64,000 bases of DNA, taken from NCBI GenBank assembly GCA_029262035.1, contig JAJDAE010000194.1, forward strand, positions 1 through 64,000. Direction: 5' to 3'. Below, one piece after another: positions 1 to 10,300 of this stretch (position 1 is the first letter of the stretch; each line of letters starts with the position of its first letter). Source of the DNA: Candidatus Zhuqueibacterota bacterium (lineage in GTDB: Bacteria > Zhuqueibacterota > Zhuqueibacteria > Oceanimicrobiales > Oceanimicrobiaceae). The notes beneath the pieces were generated by a model, which had not been told where the DNA came from, ran no database searches, and saw nothing but the letters and a program-made list of their open reading frames with translations. The translations under genes and the position numbers were made by a program.

Positions 1-1
1 A

Positions 2-301
2 AAATTAAGAAAAGTTGATGAGAGTATTCTTCGTGGGTTTCTTTTTGAGAAAAAATCTATCTTCGGCAAATTGCCATTTTTTTTTACTCGTATTCTTGGC
101 GCAAACGCAATGCACATGGGCAGAAGTATGGCATCGACAGATTTTATAAATAAGGTGTTAGGCAACAGTTATAGTTGTGTTGTCTGGACAGTGAACTCTC
201 CTGAATTGATGAAACGACTCATTGCGGATGGCGTCGATGTGATTATCACGGATAAGCCCGACGTGCTAAAGAACATAAAAATGGGTGAAAGTTATGCGTA
301 A
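2..301 (+). CDS. Glycerophosphodiester phosphodiesterase family protein, C-terminal part (5' truncated by window edge)
   Basis: Frame open to window start; C-terminal GDPD-like motif VWTVNSPELMKRLIADGVDVIITDKPDVL. Confidence 0.75.
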   Translation, partial: KLRKVDESILRGFLFEKKSIFGKLPFFFTRILGANAMHMGRSMASTDFINKVLGNSYSCVVWTVNSPELMKRLIADGVDVIITDKPDVLKNIKMGESYA

Positions 302-2696
302 GTTTTTTATCGGTGCTGTAGTTTTTTGCAGTAGTTTAACGCTTTTTGCTGGTGCGACCCCCAATCAATCCACAGAATCAACTGGATATTTATGGCCAAC
401 AGACGCAAGCCGTTACTTAACTTCTTCCTTCGGTGAATATCGCGCTCGTCGTTTCCACATGGGTTTGGATATAAAAACATGGGGTAAGACAGGCTATAAA
501 TGTTTTGCAATTCGAGAAGGCTATATATGGCGTATTACGGTTTCACCCTATGGTTACGGTCGCGCCGTTTATTTAAAATTGGATACAGGGGAAACTGCCG
601 TCTACGCCCATCTGCAAAAATTTAATGATAAAATCGAGAAATTGGTCAAGGCTGAGCAAAAGCGCTTAAAGCGATATCGTATAAACATGTTTTTGAAGTC
701 AAACACTGTACCTGTGAAGCAAGGGGATATTATAGGATATACCGGGCAGACGGGGATCGGCGCGCCTCATTTGCATTTCGAAATAAGGGACAAATCTAAC
801 CGCCCCACTAATCCCTTATTGAAGGGCTACGCTCTGCCAGATAAGATTAGCCCGATTGTAACACGCGTTAGTTTTTCTCCGCTTGATTTTGATTCTGAAG
901 TTAATGGTGACTATGAACCCGTTATCGTTTCTCCGCAATGGGTCAGTCCGGGTAAGTACGAGGTGGGGGAACCTATCATAATTTCAGGCAATGTTGGGAT
1001 TGGGGTTAGAACATACGATAAGGCCTCGAAAATGCGCCACCGTTTCGGTGTATACAGTCTGAAACTTTATGTCGATGACATTTTAAAGTTCAGTTATAAA
1101 TATGATCGCGTAAATTTCAAAAATAATCCAATGGTTGAATTGGAGCGGGATTATCGCTTGAGCAGGAGAAAACATGGTCGATTTTACAAGCTTTATAAGG
1201 ATAATAACAACAAAAGAAATATATATTCACCAAACAAAATCTGGGGGGGTGTCCTAAAAAGCATTTCGTTAAATTCAAGACCAGAACTATTTACAAAATC
1301 ACAAAGCAGATCAGGTAGATTTGAATCAGGATCTCTTTTTCCGGGTGAGCATGATTTCAGGATTGAGGTGAAAGATTTTTTCAACAACACAACTGAAATT
1401 AGTGGTAAAATTCGAATTGGCTCTGCTTTTGAAATTCGGCCAGTCATTAAGAGGAATGAACAAAATGATCTTGTTCTCAATAATATTATCACTAATAATT
1501 TGAATCAGTTACAAGATCTAAATGCATATCAATTAAGCAGAACGAAATGGCAGCCATTAAATGTCGAATTTACTAATTTTGAAATATTTAATCAGGAAAG
1601 AGGTGGCGCCAGTCGGGCAGAAAATAGCATGCAACCTGGTAGCAATATTTTGATAGGTGGACAACAACCTCAATCTACCACCCTGTTAAGGCTTATTGGG
1701 CAAGACCAATTTGGCATCGACTCCTATCCTTATTTCTATGTAGAAAAAAGCAACAATTCTGATTTGCCAGTACCTGAGCTTTCTATTAATTATGATTACT
1801 ACGATGACTATGTTAAGCTTACTATTGATACAAAAAATGTGCTTTGGGGAAAACCACAAGCAGTATTATATCCAGGCCGATGGGATGAATCGAAAATAGA
1901 AATTCACCAAACTGATCTAAAAAAGTATATAGGCAAGATAAATTTAAATAAGTTCAATGGAAAAGAGCACTCGCTTTTGCTTACGGTTTTTGATTTAAAT
2001 GATGAGCAACATTCCTTTTTTGAACAATTTGTGGCAGAAAAAGTTGATGTTGGTACTAAAAACCGTGTCAGCTCTGAAGACGAGAAATGCTTTGTGAAGT
2101 TCTGGTCTAATTCATTATTTAAGCCAATTTATACACGAATGGAAACGGATAGTTTAACCTTAATTCCGGGGTTAAAAAAAGTGAGCAATATTTACAAGAT
2201 TCAACCCCAAGATGCACTTTTGAAAGGAGGTGCTTATGTTCATATTCGTTATCCAAAAAGCTCAAATCCTGAAAAACTAGGCGTTTATTATAAAGAAACC
2301 AGAAAAGACAAATGGATTTATATCGACAATCAACTTGATGAAGCTTCGCAAACAATATCAGCAAAAGTACTCAGTCTTGAAGATTTCACTTTAGCAATAG
2401 ATGATATCGCACCAGAAATAAAAAACTTGGTTCCTGCTAATGGAGCAAGATTAAAAGACGCATCGCCTTTCATTTCTGTAAGTATAAAAGATAAACACTC
2501 GGGAATTGATAGTGAAAAGCAGCTTGAGATGCGTCTTGATGGACGAAAAATTATCGCCGAGTATGATCCAGAAAGAGATAGATTGTTCTACCGGGTCGAG
2601 AAACCTCTTTTGAGCGGGCAGCATGAGATTCTGGTTATGGCGCTGGATATGTGTAAAAATGCAGCTGTAAAAAAATCAAACTTCTGGATTGACTAA
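285..2696 (+). CDS. M23 family metallopeptidase (LytM-like), large secreted protein
   Basis: Signal peptide; HMGLDIKTWG...GYGRAVYLKLDTGETAVYAHL...GYTGQTGIGAPHLHFEIR motifs. Confidence 0.88.
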   Translation: MKVMRKFFIGAVVFCSSLTLFAGATPNQSTESTGYLWPTDASRYLTSSFGEYRARRFHMGLDIKTWGKTGYKCFAIREGYIWRITVSPYGYGRAVYLKLDTGETAVYAHLQKFNDKIEKLVKAEQKRLKRYRINMFLKSNTVPVKQGDIIGYTGQTGIGAPHLHFEIRDKSNRPTNPLLKGYALPDKISPIVTRVSFSPLDFDSEVNGDYEPVIVSPQWVSPGKYEVGEPIIISGNVGIGVRTYDKASKMRHRFGVYSLKLYVDDILKFSYKYDRVNFKNNPMVELERDYRLSRRKHGRFYKLYKDNNNKRNIYSPNKIWGGVLKSISLNSRPELFTKSQSRSGRFESGSLFPGEHDFRIEVKDFFNNTTEISGKIRIGSAFEIRPVIKRNEQNDLVLNNIITNNLNQLQDLNAYQLSRTKWQPLNVEFTNFEIFNQERGGASRAENSMQPGSNILIGGQQPQSTTLLRLIGQDQFGIDSYPYFYVEKSNNSDLPVPELSINYDYYDDYVKLTIDTKNVLWGKPQAVLYPGRWDESKIEIHQTDLKKYIGKINLNKFNGKEHSLLLTVFDLNDEQHSFFEQFVAEKVDVGTKNRVSSEDEKCFVKFWSNSLFKPIYTRMETDSLTLIPGLKKVSNIYKIQPQDALLKGGAYVHIRYPKSSNPEKLGVYYKETRKDKWIYIDNQLDEASQTISAKVLSLEDFTLAIDDIAPEIKNLVPANGARLKDASPFISVSIKDKHSGIDSEKQLEMRLDGRKIIAEYDPERDRLFYRVEKPLLSGQHEILVMALDMCKNAAVKKSNFWID

Positions 2697-2710
2697 AAAG
2701 AATAATTAAT

Positions 2711-3346
2711 ATGATTCCCATCAAAGATGATAATCCTCGTTCATCGTTTCCTTTTGTGACCGTTGCGTTAATCATCATAAATATTGCCGTATTTTATTTC
2801 GAATTTAAGTTTGGTTTTGATAATGTCATCGGTAAGTTTGGAGCCATTCCATCATTCATTATTCAAGGGCAACGACTTGAAACGCTTCTAACTTCTATGT
2901 TCCTACATGGTGGCATTTTACATATTGGTGGAAACATGCTCTATTTATGGATTTTCGGGGATAATATTGAAAGTTATCTTGGACATTTACGCTTCATTGT
3001 TTTTTATATTTTTTGTGGTTTATTTGCTGTGTTTGCTCATATTTTTTTGGGCGGAGTTTCAGATATACCAATGGTTGGTGCGAGCGGGGCGATAGCCGGT
3101 ATTTTAGGTGCATATCTTATTAAATACCCTAAGGCAAAAGTAGTTGTTATTTTTCCTGTTTTTTGGTTTTTATTTGTCCGGTCAATTAGAGCTTTGTATG
3201 TGCTTGGTATTTGGTTTATTTTACAAGTAATTAGCGGGTTAGGAACCTATGGAAGCGAAGGTGGGGGAGTTGCTTTTTGGGCGCATATAGGAGGTTTTAT
3301 TGCTGGTTTAATATTAATTTTAATTTTTCCTCAAAAAAGACGATGA
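2711..3346 (+). CDS. Rhomboid family intramembrane serine protease
   Basis: Multi-TM; HGGILHIGGNMLYLWIFGDNIE and GASGAIAGILGAY motifs, HIGGFIAGL. Confidence 0.92.
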   Translation: MIPIKDDNPRSSFPFVTVALIIINIAVFYFEFKFGFDNVIGKFGAIPSFIIQGQRLETLLTSMFLHGGILHIGGNMLYLWIFGDNIESYLGHLRFIVFYIFCGLFAVFAHIFLGGVSDIPMVGASGAIAGILGAYLIKYPKAKVVVIFPVFWFLFVRSIRALYVLGIWFILQVISGLGTYGSEGGGVAFWAHIGGFIAGLILILIFPQKRR

Positions 3347-3374
3347 TGCCAGAGCCTGACTTGTTATTACAAAG

Positions 3375-3848
3375 TTATTTCATCAAATAAGCTATCCAAA
3401 CGCCTAAAGACAGCCATATTGGAATTGAAATTATCATTGCCCAATTCAACCCTTTAAGTGTACGGATGGATTTACCCATATTTTTCTTTTCGAGTCCACG
3501 CTCAACTTTTAGTCTCAACTCATTTAAGTCAACAGGTTTTGTTAAATAATCAAAGGCACCGCTTTTCATCGCATCTAATGCAGAGCCAACTTCAGGGTAG
3601 CCGGTAAACATTATTACTTCTGTAGAATTATCAATGTCCTTAATTTTATTTAACAGAGTTACTCCATTGACTTTCGGTAGCTTTAAGTCGGTTATCACTA
3701 AGTCTATTGGCTCTTTTTGAAATTTTTGAAATGCTTCTTCTCCATCGTAGGCAGTTACAGAATGGTAGCCCCAGAGATTCAAAGTTTCTGACATCAATTG
3801 CACGATATCTTCTTCATCATCTACTATCATTACATTTTGCATAGTCAA
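3375..3848 (-). CDS. Response regulator receiver domain protein with C-terminal TM anchor
   Basis: REC motifs MIVDDEED, VITDLKLPKVNG, YLTKPVD; C-terminal hydrophobic helix WAMIISIPIWLSLGVWIAYLM. Confidence 0.85.
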   Translation of the reverse strand: MTMQNVMIVDDEEDIVQLMSETLNLWGYHSVTAYDGEEAFQKFQKEPIDLVITDLKLPKVNGVTLLNKIKDIDNSTEVIMFTGYPEVGSALDAMKSGAFDYLTKPVDLNELRLKVERGLEKKNMGKSIRTLKGLNWAMIISIPIWLSLGVWIAYLMK

Positions 3849-3958
3849 TTACCCGAGCTAATATTTACTAAAAAATCGTCAATAAGATTATCGGTGGGTT
3901 ATATTTTTTACTTTAGTGTAACTTTATTGAAAGAATATTAAAGTAATATCGAAATGTC

Positions 3959-3987
3959 TTGACTTTATATAATATTTTCTTATATTT
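3959..3987 (+). promoter_or_regulatory. Sigma70-type promoter upstream of tRNA-fMet
   Basis: TTGACT (3959-3964), 16-nt spacer, TATATT (3981-3986), immediately before the tRNA. Confidence 0.5.
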
Positions 3988-3997
3988 TGGTGCTTAC

Positions 3998-4071
<74 letters not shown>

Positions 4072-4109
4072 CTAACTTCAGAGTCATAAATTGATTCTGA
4101 AAAAATTAT

Positions 4110-4219
4110 GGCTGGTGGCAGCTGACTTGCACTTGGGTACTCATACTGGCGCCCGCCAGGTACCCGCTCGTTAGTCGAGGGCCTCGGGAGACAACCTCAC
4201 GTCATCAGCCTATTTTTTT
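4110..4219 (+). ncRNA. Putative structured noncoding RNA of unknown family
   Basis: Outer stem GGCTGGTG/CATCAGCC, internal 11-bp helix GGGTAC(tcata)CTGGC-gccc-GCCAGGTACCC, followed by TATTTTTTTA; no ORF. Confidence 0.4.
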
Positions 4220-4450
4220 AATAAAAGTACCTAGTCCCCAAATTCAAAAAACAATACCAGAATGAACAGGCAACAGAGATTGGATTTATTTTATCAATTG
4301 AGCCGTTTCTGAAAATATTAGGTAATTTGAAATTTTAGGGAATATTGGGCTGATGGAAGCCTATTGCAGTATACTGTTTAATACCGGGATAGGCTTCCTC
4401 TCGAAAAATACATGGTCGCTTTTTTAAAACAAGTCTTCTAGCTGAAGAGT

Positions 4451-5515
4451 TTATGAGCTTACAAATGACATTTTAAGTTCTTCCTTGAGATCTTGATTTA
4501 GCCAATCTGGAAAGATTGTGTCGTAGTCATACCTCACTTTGTTTAATTTTGTATTTGTAAGGGTTGTACTTTTTAGAGAGACTCCACACAAATTGCCCTT
4601 TTGCAAATCAACTTCTGTTAAATTTGCACCCTCCAGTTGAGCCCCTGCAAGTTTGGCATCCCCAAGTTTTGCTCTCATTAAATTTGCGCCCCGTAGATCT
4701 GCTCCCTTCAGGTTTGCATTTGTTAAATCTGCTCCAACCAAATTCGCGCCCACTAAATTGGCTTTTACCAAGTTTGAATTTTTTAGATTGGCCTCACCCA
4801 AAAATGCGCCAGATAAGTTGGTTTCAGCTAAATTTGCATCTTCTAAGTTACAGCCTCGTAAATTTATTCTTTCCAGGATGGCTCTTCGTAAATCAATATG
4901 TGATAAATTAGTCATTCTTAGGTTTAGCACACGCATATTTTCTCTTTCTAATTCAATCCAACTTCTACGGCCTACTACCGTTAGAATTGACTGAACATCG
5001 GAAGGAACCTTGTCCTTTGGTTTACCATTGCTCTGGCCATTTAATACCAAATGGTTTGGATTATGGTTGTTGAGTTTTGATTCGGATAATAGTTTGGCAT
5101 TTTCACGAACATAAGCAGTCAAAACTTCCATTACGGTCCAATGGTCCGAAAAGGAATCGTGTGCAATTTTTTCAAGCGCAAAAATCCCCCCAAGTTGGAT
5201 TTCTAATTTATATGTTCCGAGTTGTTCAATAGCCTTGGCAAATCTATTGCTAGCTTGAACCTCATGTGTTAATTTTAGGCTTTGTTCGAGATTTAAAATT
5301 CGTTTGTAAATCAAAAAAAGAGCAAATATAATAGACACACCACCAATAGCCATTAGCAATAATTTAGCGGTTTCAATTTGAAGGGAAGCTTGCTCATTTG
5401 GTTTTAACATTGCTATATTGTCTAAGGTCGGCCATAAATATGGCGAAAATATGAAAGCGGAGATTGCGCAAATTATAAAAATGAAAAGAACAGATAGTGC
5501 AATTGGTTTATCCAT
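4451..5515 (-). CDS. Pentapeptide repeat protein with two N-terminal TM helices
   Basis: Repeats such as ANLAETNLSGAFLGEANLKNSNLVKANLVGANLVGADLTNANLKGADL; N-terminal hydrophobic segments. Confidence 0.9.
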   Translation of the reverse strand: MDKPIALSVLFIFIICAISAFIFSPYLWPTLDNIAMLKPNEQASLQIETAKLLLMAIGGVSIIFALFLIYKRILNLEQSLKLTHEVQASNRFAKAIEQLGTYKLEIQLGGIFALEKIAHDSFSDHWTVMEVLTAYVRENAKLLSESKLNNHNPNHLVLNGQSNGKPKDKVPSDVQSILTVVGRRSWIELERENMRVLNLRMTNLSHIDLRRAILERINLRGCNLEDANLAETNLSGAFLGEANLKNSNLVKANLVGANLVGADLTNANLKGADLRGANLMRAKLGDAKLAGAQLEGANLTEVDLQKGNLCGVSLKSTTLTNTKLNKVRYDYDTIFPDWLNQDLKEELKMSFVSS

Positions 5516-5735
5516 AAGATCAGATTATAAGGGGTTTAAGATAGTTGTTGCAATTATTGTTTTAAAATTAGTTTTCTTTAAGCAAAAATTTCAGTAATTA
5601 CGTACAATACTAAAATATTATGCATGTTGAAACCATAATCAACTTATTTATTTATATTTAGTTACATTACAATGTTTTGCGGAAACTCTAGATACAAATT
5701 TGTAATTATAACTACAGATTAGGAATTAGTGGTAC

Positions 5736-6776
5736 ATGGACTTTGCGAAAAAAATACAAAGATGGTCGATAAAATTCAGTTCATTCAGGAGAGTGTTGTT
5801 ATCGGTACTTCTTCTAATCATACTATTGCTAGGTGGATCGGTGGGTTATGCTGCTTTCGAAGGTTGGACATTTTCCGAATCATTTTACATGACAATAATT
5901 ACTTTATCGACAGTTGGGTTTCAAGAAGTACATCCACTTTCTCCAAACGGCAGAATGGTTACAATAGTTTTAATAATTGTTGGATTTGGTACTGTGGGGT
6001 ATGGGATAGGGAACTTATCCGCCTTTTTCATTGAAGGTGAGTTAAGGGAAATTTTCAGAACCAGTAAAATGGAAAAACTTATGGACAATATTAATGAGCA
6101 CATTATCATTTGCGGCTATGGAAGTGAGGGAAGTCATGCTGCAAAAGAATTGTTTAAAGGGGATAGTAAGGTTCTAATTATTGAAAAGGATCCAGAAATT
6201 GTAGATAAGTTGAAAGATGAAGGCAAGCTAGTCATATGCGGTGATGCAACTCAAGACGATGTACTACTAAAAGCTGGCGTAATAGCGGCAAAAGGTTTAA
6301 TTGCAGCCGTATCAGATGACTCGGAAAATGTTTTTATAACCTTAACTGCAAGAGGTTTTAATGCCAATCTTACAATAATCTCAAAAGCTGCAAATGAGGC
6401 TTCCATCCAGAAATTTCTACGAGCAGGGGCTAATAAAGTAATTAGCTCTGCAGAAATTGGTGGTATTCGCATGGCCTCGGTGTTATTAAGACCTAAGATT
6501 GTGAATTTTCTTGATATTATTATGACCGACCATGAATTAGCTTTGAGGCTTGAAGAAATTGAAATCGGCCCTGAAAGTCATTTTATAGGTAATTCTTTGA
6601 AAGATATTCATGTTAGAGCCAAAACCGGTGTGTTAGTTATTGCTTACTACAGAGAAGGGCAGCCCATGAAAGTCAATCCAGATGCCAATACTATCCTTCA
6701 ATTAGGGGATGTATTAATAGTTCTGGGAAATGAAACCCAGATAGGAAAGTTGATTGAAATTGCAAATATTTCATAG
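5736..6776 (+). CDS. Potassium channel family protein (2TM pore + TrkA-N/RCK + TrkA-C)
   Basis: Pore ITLSTVGFQEVHPLS; Rossmann HIIICGYGSEGSHAAKELF; C-terminal TrkA-C-like region. Confidence 0.88.
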   Translation: MDFAKKIQRWSIKFSSFRRVLLSVLLLIILLLGGSVGYAAFEGWTFSESFYMTIITLSTVGFQEVHPLSPNGRMVTIVLIIVGFGTVGYGIGNLSAFFIEGELREIFRTSKMEKLMDNINEHIIICGYGSEGSHAAKELFKGDSKVLIIEKDPEIVDKLKDEGKLVICGDATQDDVLLKAGVIAAKGLIAAVSDDSENVFITLTARGFNANLTIISKAANEASIQKFLRAGANKVISSAEIGGIRMASVLLRPKIVNFLDIIMTDHELALRLEEIEIGPESHFIGNSLKDIHVRAKTGVLVIAYYREGQPMKVNPDANTILQLGDVLIVLGNETQIGKLIEIANIS

Positions 6777-6936
6777 TTTGCCCTAAAAAGAAAAACTAAG
6801 TATCAGAATTAATATATAAATCTGCAAAAAAGTATTTATTTCGTAAGATTCACTTATACATTTTTTACGCATTATATAGTATCCAAAATAAATAATGAAA
6901 TTGTTTAAGTTTTGAATATACAAATATTTGTGTCTG

Positions 6937-6957
6937 ATCCCGGTCAGGTCTCGGGAT
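6937..6957 (+). terminator. Possible terminator hairpin
   Basis: ATCCCG-9 nt-CGGGAT followed by TATTTT; weak T tract. Confidence 0.3.
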
Positions 6958-7028
6958 TATTTTGGAAACAAGCCTTGCACAAATATACGTAATATTTTTA
7001 AAGAAAACGCAAATTCTTAACAAATATC

Positions 7029-7057
7029 TTGACATCTTTCAGTAAAAACTATATATT
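7029..7057 (+). promoter_or_regulatory. Sigma70-type promoter for the 7.3-24.3 kb operon
   Basis: TTGACA-N17-TATATT; implies a leader of about 265 nt before the ATG at 7329. Confidence 0.6.
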
Positions 7058-7268
7058 GCGCGGTGATTTAAAACAACATCAGTAAAAAGCTAGAATTTTT
7101 ACAGATCGCTTATCTATATTTAGCAATTATTACAAACCATATGTTGTTTATATCTAGTTTTAACTCTGATTGTTCTTTATATCATCTAACTATTTCCTTC
7201 CATTAGTTTTTTCATCTTCGTCTTACATCCTGGGGGATAATATTATGACCATGTTATCAGGCTAAATA

Positions 7269-7318
7269 TTAGGCTTTAATAAAAGTTGTAAATGTAGTTT
7301 ATATTAATTAAAGCCTAA
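7269..7318 (+). promoter_or_regulatory. Perfect 12-bp inverted repeat in leader, abutting the Shine-Dalgarno region
   Basis: TTAGGCTTTAAT (7269-7280) and ATTAAAGCCTAA (7307-7318), followed by AAGGA. Confidence 0.6.
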
Positions 7319-7328
7319 GGAAGTTGTT

Positions 7329-10300
7329 ATGATTGGACGAGTCCTTTCAAAAGTTATGTTGTTGATGTTTTTGTGCTCGTCAGCAGTTTTGTCTCAAAAT
7401 CCGTCGCCAGAAGGTAACATTCTAATCAGCGAGGTTTTTGTTAGATCATCAAACCAGAATGATAGCTGGCAATGGGTCGAGTTATACAACAGAAGTAATC
7501 AAGTAGTTGATCTTTCAAGTTATTCAATAGGAAGTGCAGGTAACGCCGGCGTAGATCAGAATTATATTCAGACACTAATTCAGCTTTCCGGCAGTATCGA
7601 ACCGCATAGTTTTTTTGTTGTTGGTGGGCTAAACAGCGATGCAACCAACGGAAACCCTAAATTTGATTTAGGGAATAACTTCAATCCGGACTTCGCTGAC
7701 GGTCATAACTCAGCCGATGGTGTAGCATTATATAAGACACGGGCAAAGGATGTTCAACCACAGACAATCCCTGTTGATGTAGTAATTTACGGCAATAATT
7801 CTAATAATAATAGATTAATTGATAATAACGGTGATGTTGGTGTAGTCGATATTAAACGTCCTGATTTTGATTCAAGTCTTGAACGAGTTAGTGCCGAACC
7901 CAATTTTTGGCGTGTTCAAACTTCCCCCAGCCCGAATTCAATAATTTCTCTTGAAAATTTCAAAATGCATTCGAGTGCCCCACCCCTGTTAAGATTGGCC
8001 GCCGAGGATTCTTTATTGATTATAATTCGTGCTGATGTGCTTGACAGCTTTGGAGAGATTAATTTCAGATTAGAAAACAATCCTGGCATTCTTACTGAAC
8101 TAAGCAATCAAACTTCAGTTTGTAAAAAGCTGCCATGTACTTCTTCATACTTACTGATGTTAGCTCCTCAAATAAATGATGCCGGACAATATAGTTTTAG
8201 CTTAATTGCAGAATACAGCAGAGCATTTGGCTCTGCAAGCAGAACAGTTAATTTTAATCTGGTGGTGGTACCCAAAATATTAGATGAACCTGTTTATTCT
8301 CCTAATCTTATTAATGAAATTAAGTGGGTTCCATTAAATGCCTTCAACCAGGAATTAATTTTTTTCCCGGAGCAAAACTTAAGAACTAAAGAAAACGTAA
8401 TTACTAGTACATTTGTGGGGGACGGCACAAGTATAGTTACCGAGACTATTGAAAACCTGACTGAAGGTATACGATATGGTTACTATATAAAGGCACTTGT
8501 TGAGAAAAAGGATGAATTTGTTGAACTTTTTTCAGATACCGTTTTTTCTACACAGGACAACTCCCCTCCCAAACCAGTGTTAGTCGATACCTCAAATTTT
8601 AAAAATGATGGAACTATTTCAATTGGTTGGGACAAAAATTCTTTAGATCAAATTAGTTATATCGAAGAGTTTATAGTAAACAGAAAAGCTGTCGGTGATG
8701 CGGAGTTTATGGTCGTTGGAAACATCTATCCCAAAATTGTAAAAGAATTAAGCCCGGAATATTTACTGCCGGAATCTCGAAATGTGGGAGAACCTTATTT
8801 TTTGGACAAACCCAATAAACTGGAGAGTATCCCATATTTTAAAGAAGGGTCTGTTTGGCTACGAACAAATTCAAAAGACCGGTGGAATAAAAGTGAAAAG
8901 TTTATAAGTTTTTTGGTTTCAGAGCCTACCAGAGTTTACATTGGTTATGACAAAGGAATGGTTAGAGTACCTGATTGGCTTGCCAGTTTTGAAAAGTCGG
9001 ATGGCACGATTTCACTCTCAAATATTCAGAGGCCATTCGAAATTTATTACAAAGATTTCCAAAGAGGCGAGGTTGTACTCGGAGGTAATTTTGCAAAAGG
9101 TGCTGATTTTGAAGAAATTGCGCCGGAAATGTATCTGGCCATTTTAGAAACCCTTACTTTAGGTAGTTCTCCAGTTTTTCAGAATATGCATACATTTACT
9201 GACCAGATAAATACTGATTTTTCGGGTGAGCAATTCATTTACAGAGTGGATGCTGTGGATGTTGTTGGTAATCTGGCGGTTGGTATTGACTCAAAACCCA
9301 TTACTCTGGATGCAACGCCTCCATGCATTCCTGTCATTACTAAATGGTTTGACTTTAAAGACCCTGATTCCGGAATAAATTTCAAAAAAGGGGATTTTAA
9401 CACAATTTGTACTGTTTTCCCTGAATGCGGTGATATTGCAACTGCTGACTCAGTAAAGTATGAAGCTGTGCGTGATAGTCTTAAGTTTTTTGATTTGGAA
9501 GAAAGTGTTAGTCTGCCGGGTCGCACTTTTCGTAGTGAATGGTTTCCCAAGGATTCCTTATGTCACACATTCTTGCTTCAACCGAACTCTGAGGATCCTA
9601 ATTTTGTAAATGGGCATAAATACTTTTATCGAGTTAGAGCAAAAGATCGGTTTAATAACCTAAGTGGCTGGTCTGAAATTAAATCTTCAATACAAGATGT
9701 TTTCCCCCCTAGCGATATAAGTAATTTGACAGCCCGAGTAATAACCACTGAAAAAAAATGTGTTGAGTTAAGATGGCAGAATGCACAGGATCCGGTTAGT
9801 GGCATTAAATCCTACTTAGTTTATCGAAGCCTTGATGGCGTTAATTACACTAAAATTGACAGTATTAGCGGTGGAATAACAACCCATTGTGACGATCTTA
9901 CAGTACTCACGGGTAGTAATCGCGTCGTTTATTATAAAATAGGATCAGTAGATTTTGTAAACAATTCAAGAACTGATAAAGACACAGATTGGGTTGCAAG
10001 TGTACCCATTTTTATTAGCCCCCGGATTTATGCAAAGCCATCACAATTGACCTCTTGCTTGGGCGATTTACAAGGCACAAAAGTCGACACTTTGAGAATT
10101 CAATGGGGCCATTTTGACGAGCCCGGGGTGGTAGGTTTTCAAATTGAGATTAATGGTCCTGAAGGTAGCCTCATAAAAAATATTTCAAACTCTGATGCAG
10201 TTTCGTTTAATTGCCCGCTCGAGCTTGGTGATGGTGTTTATAAGGTCAAGCTTCTTGCCAATTACATCAATGTTGTAGAAGCGCTTTACTCAAACACCAT

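Noticed and set aside
307-3095. Short antisense or overlapping ORFs within the M23 peptidase and rhomboid genes
   Set aside because: Fully overlap well-supported genes in other frames, no motifs.
4564-4994. Two + strand ORFs opposite the pentapeptide repeat gene
   Set aside because: Antisense shadows of the periodic pentapeptide-repeat gene; low-complexity composition.
6965-6985. TTGGAAACAAGCCTTGC as a sigma-54 promoter before the giant gene
   Set aside because: GG to GC spacing is 11 rather than 10 and -24 element lacks GGCAC.
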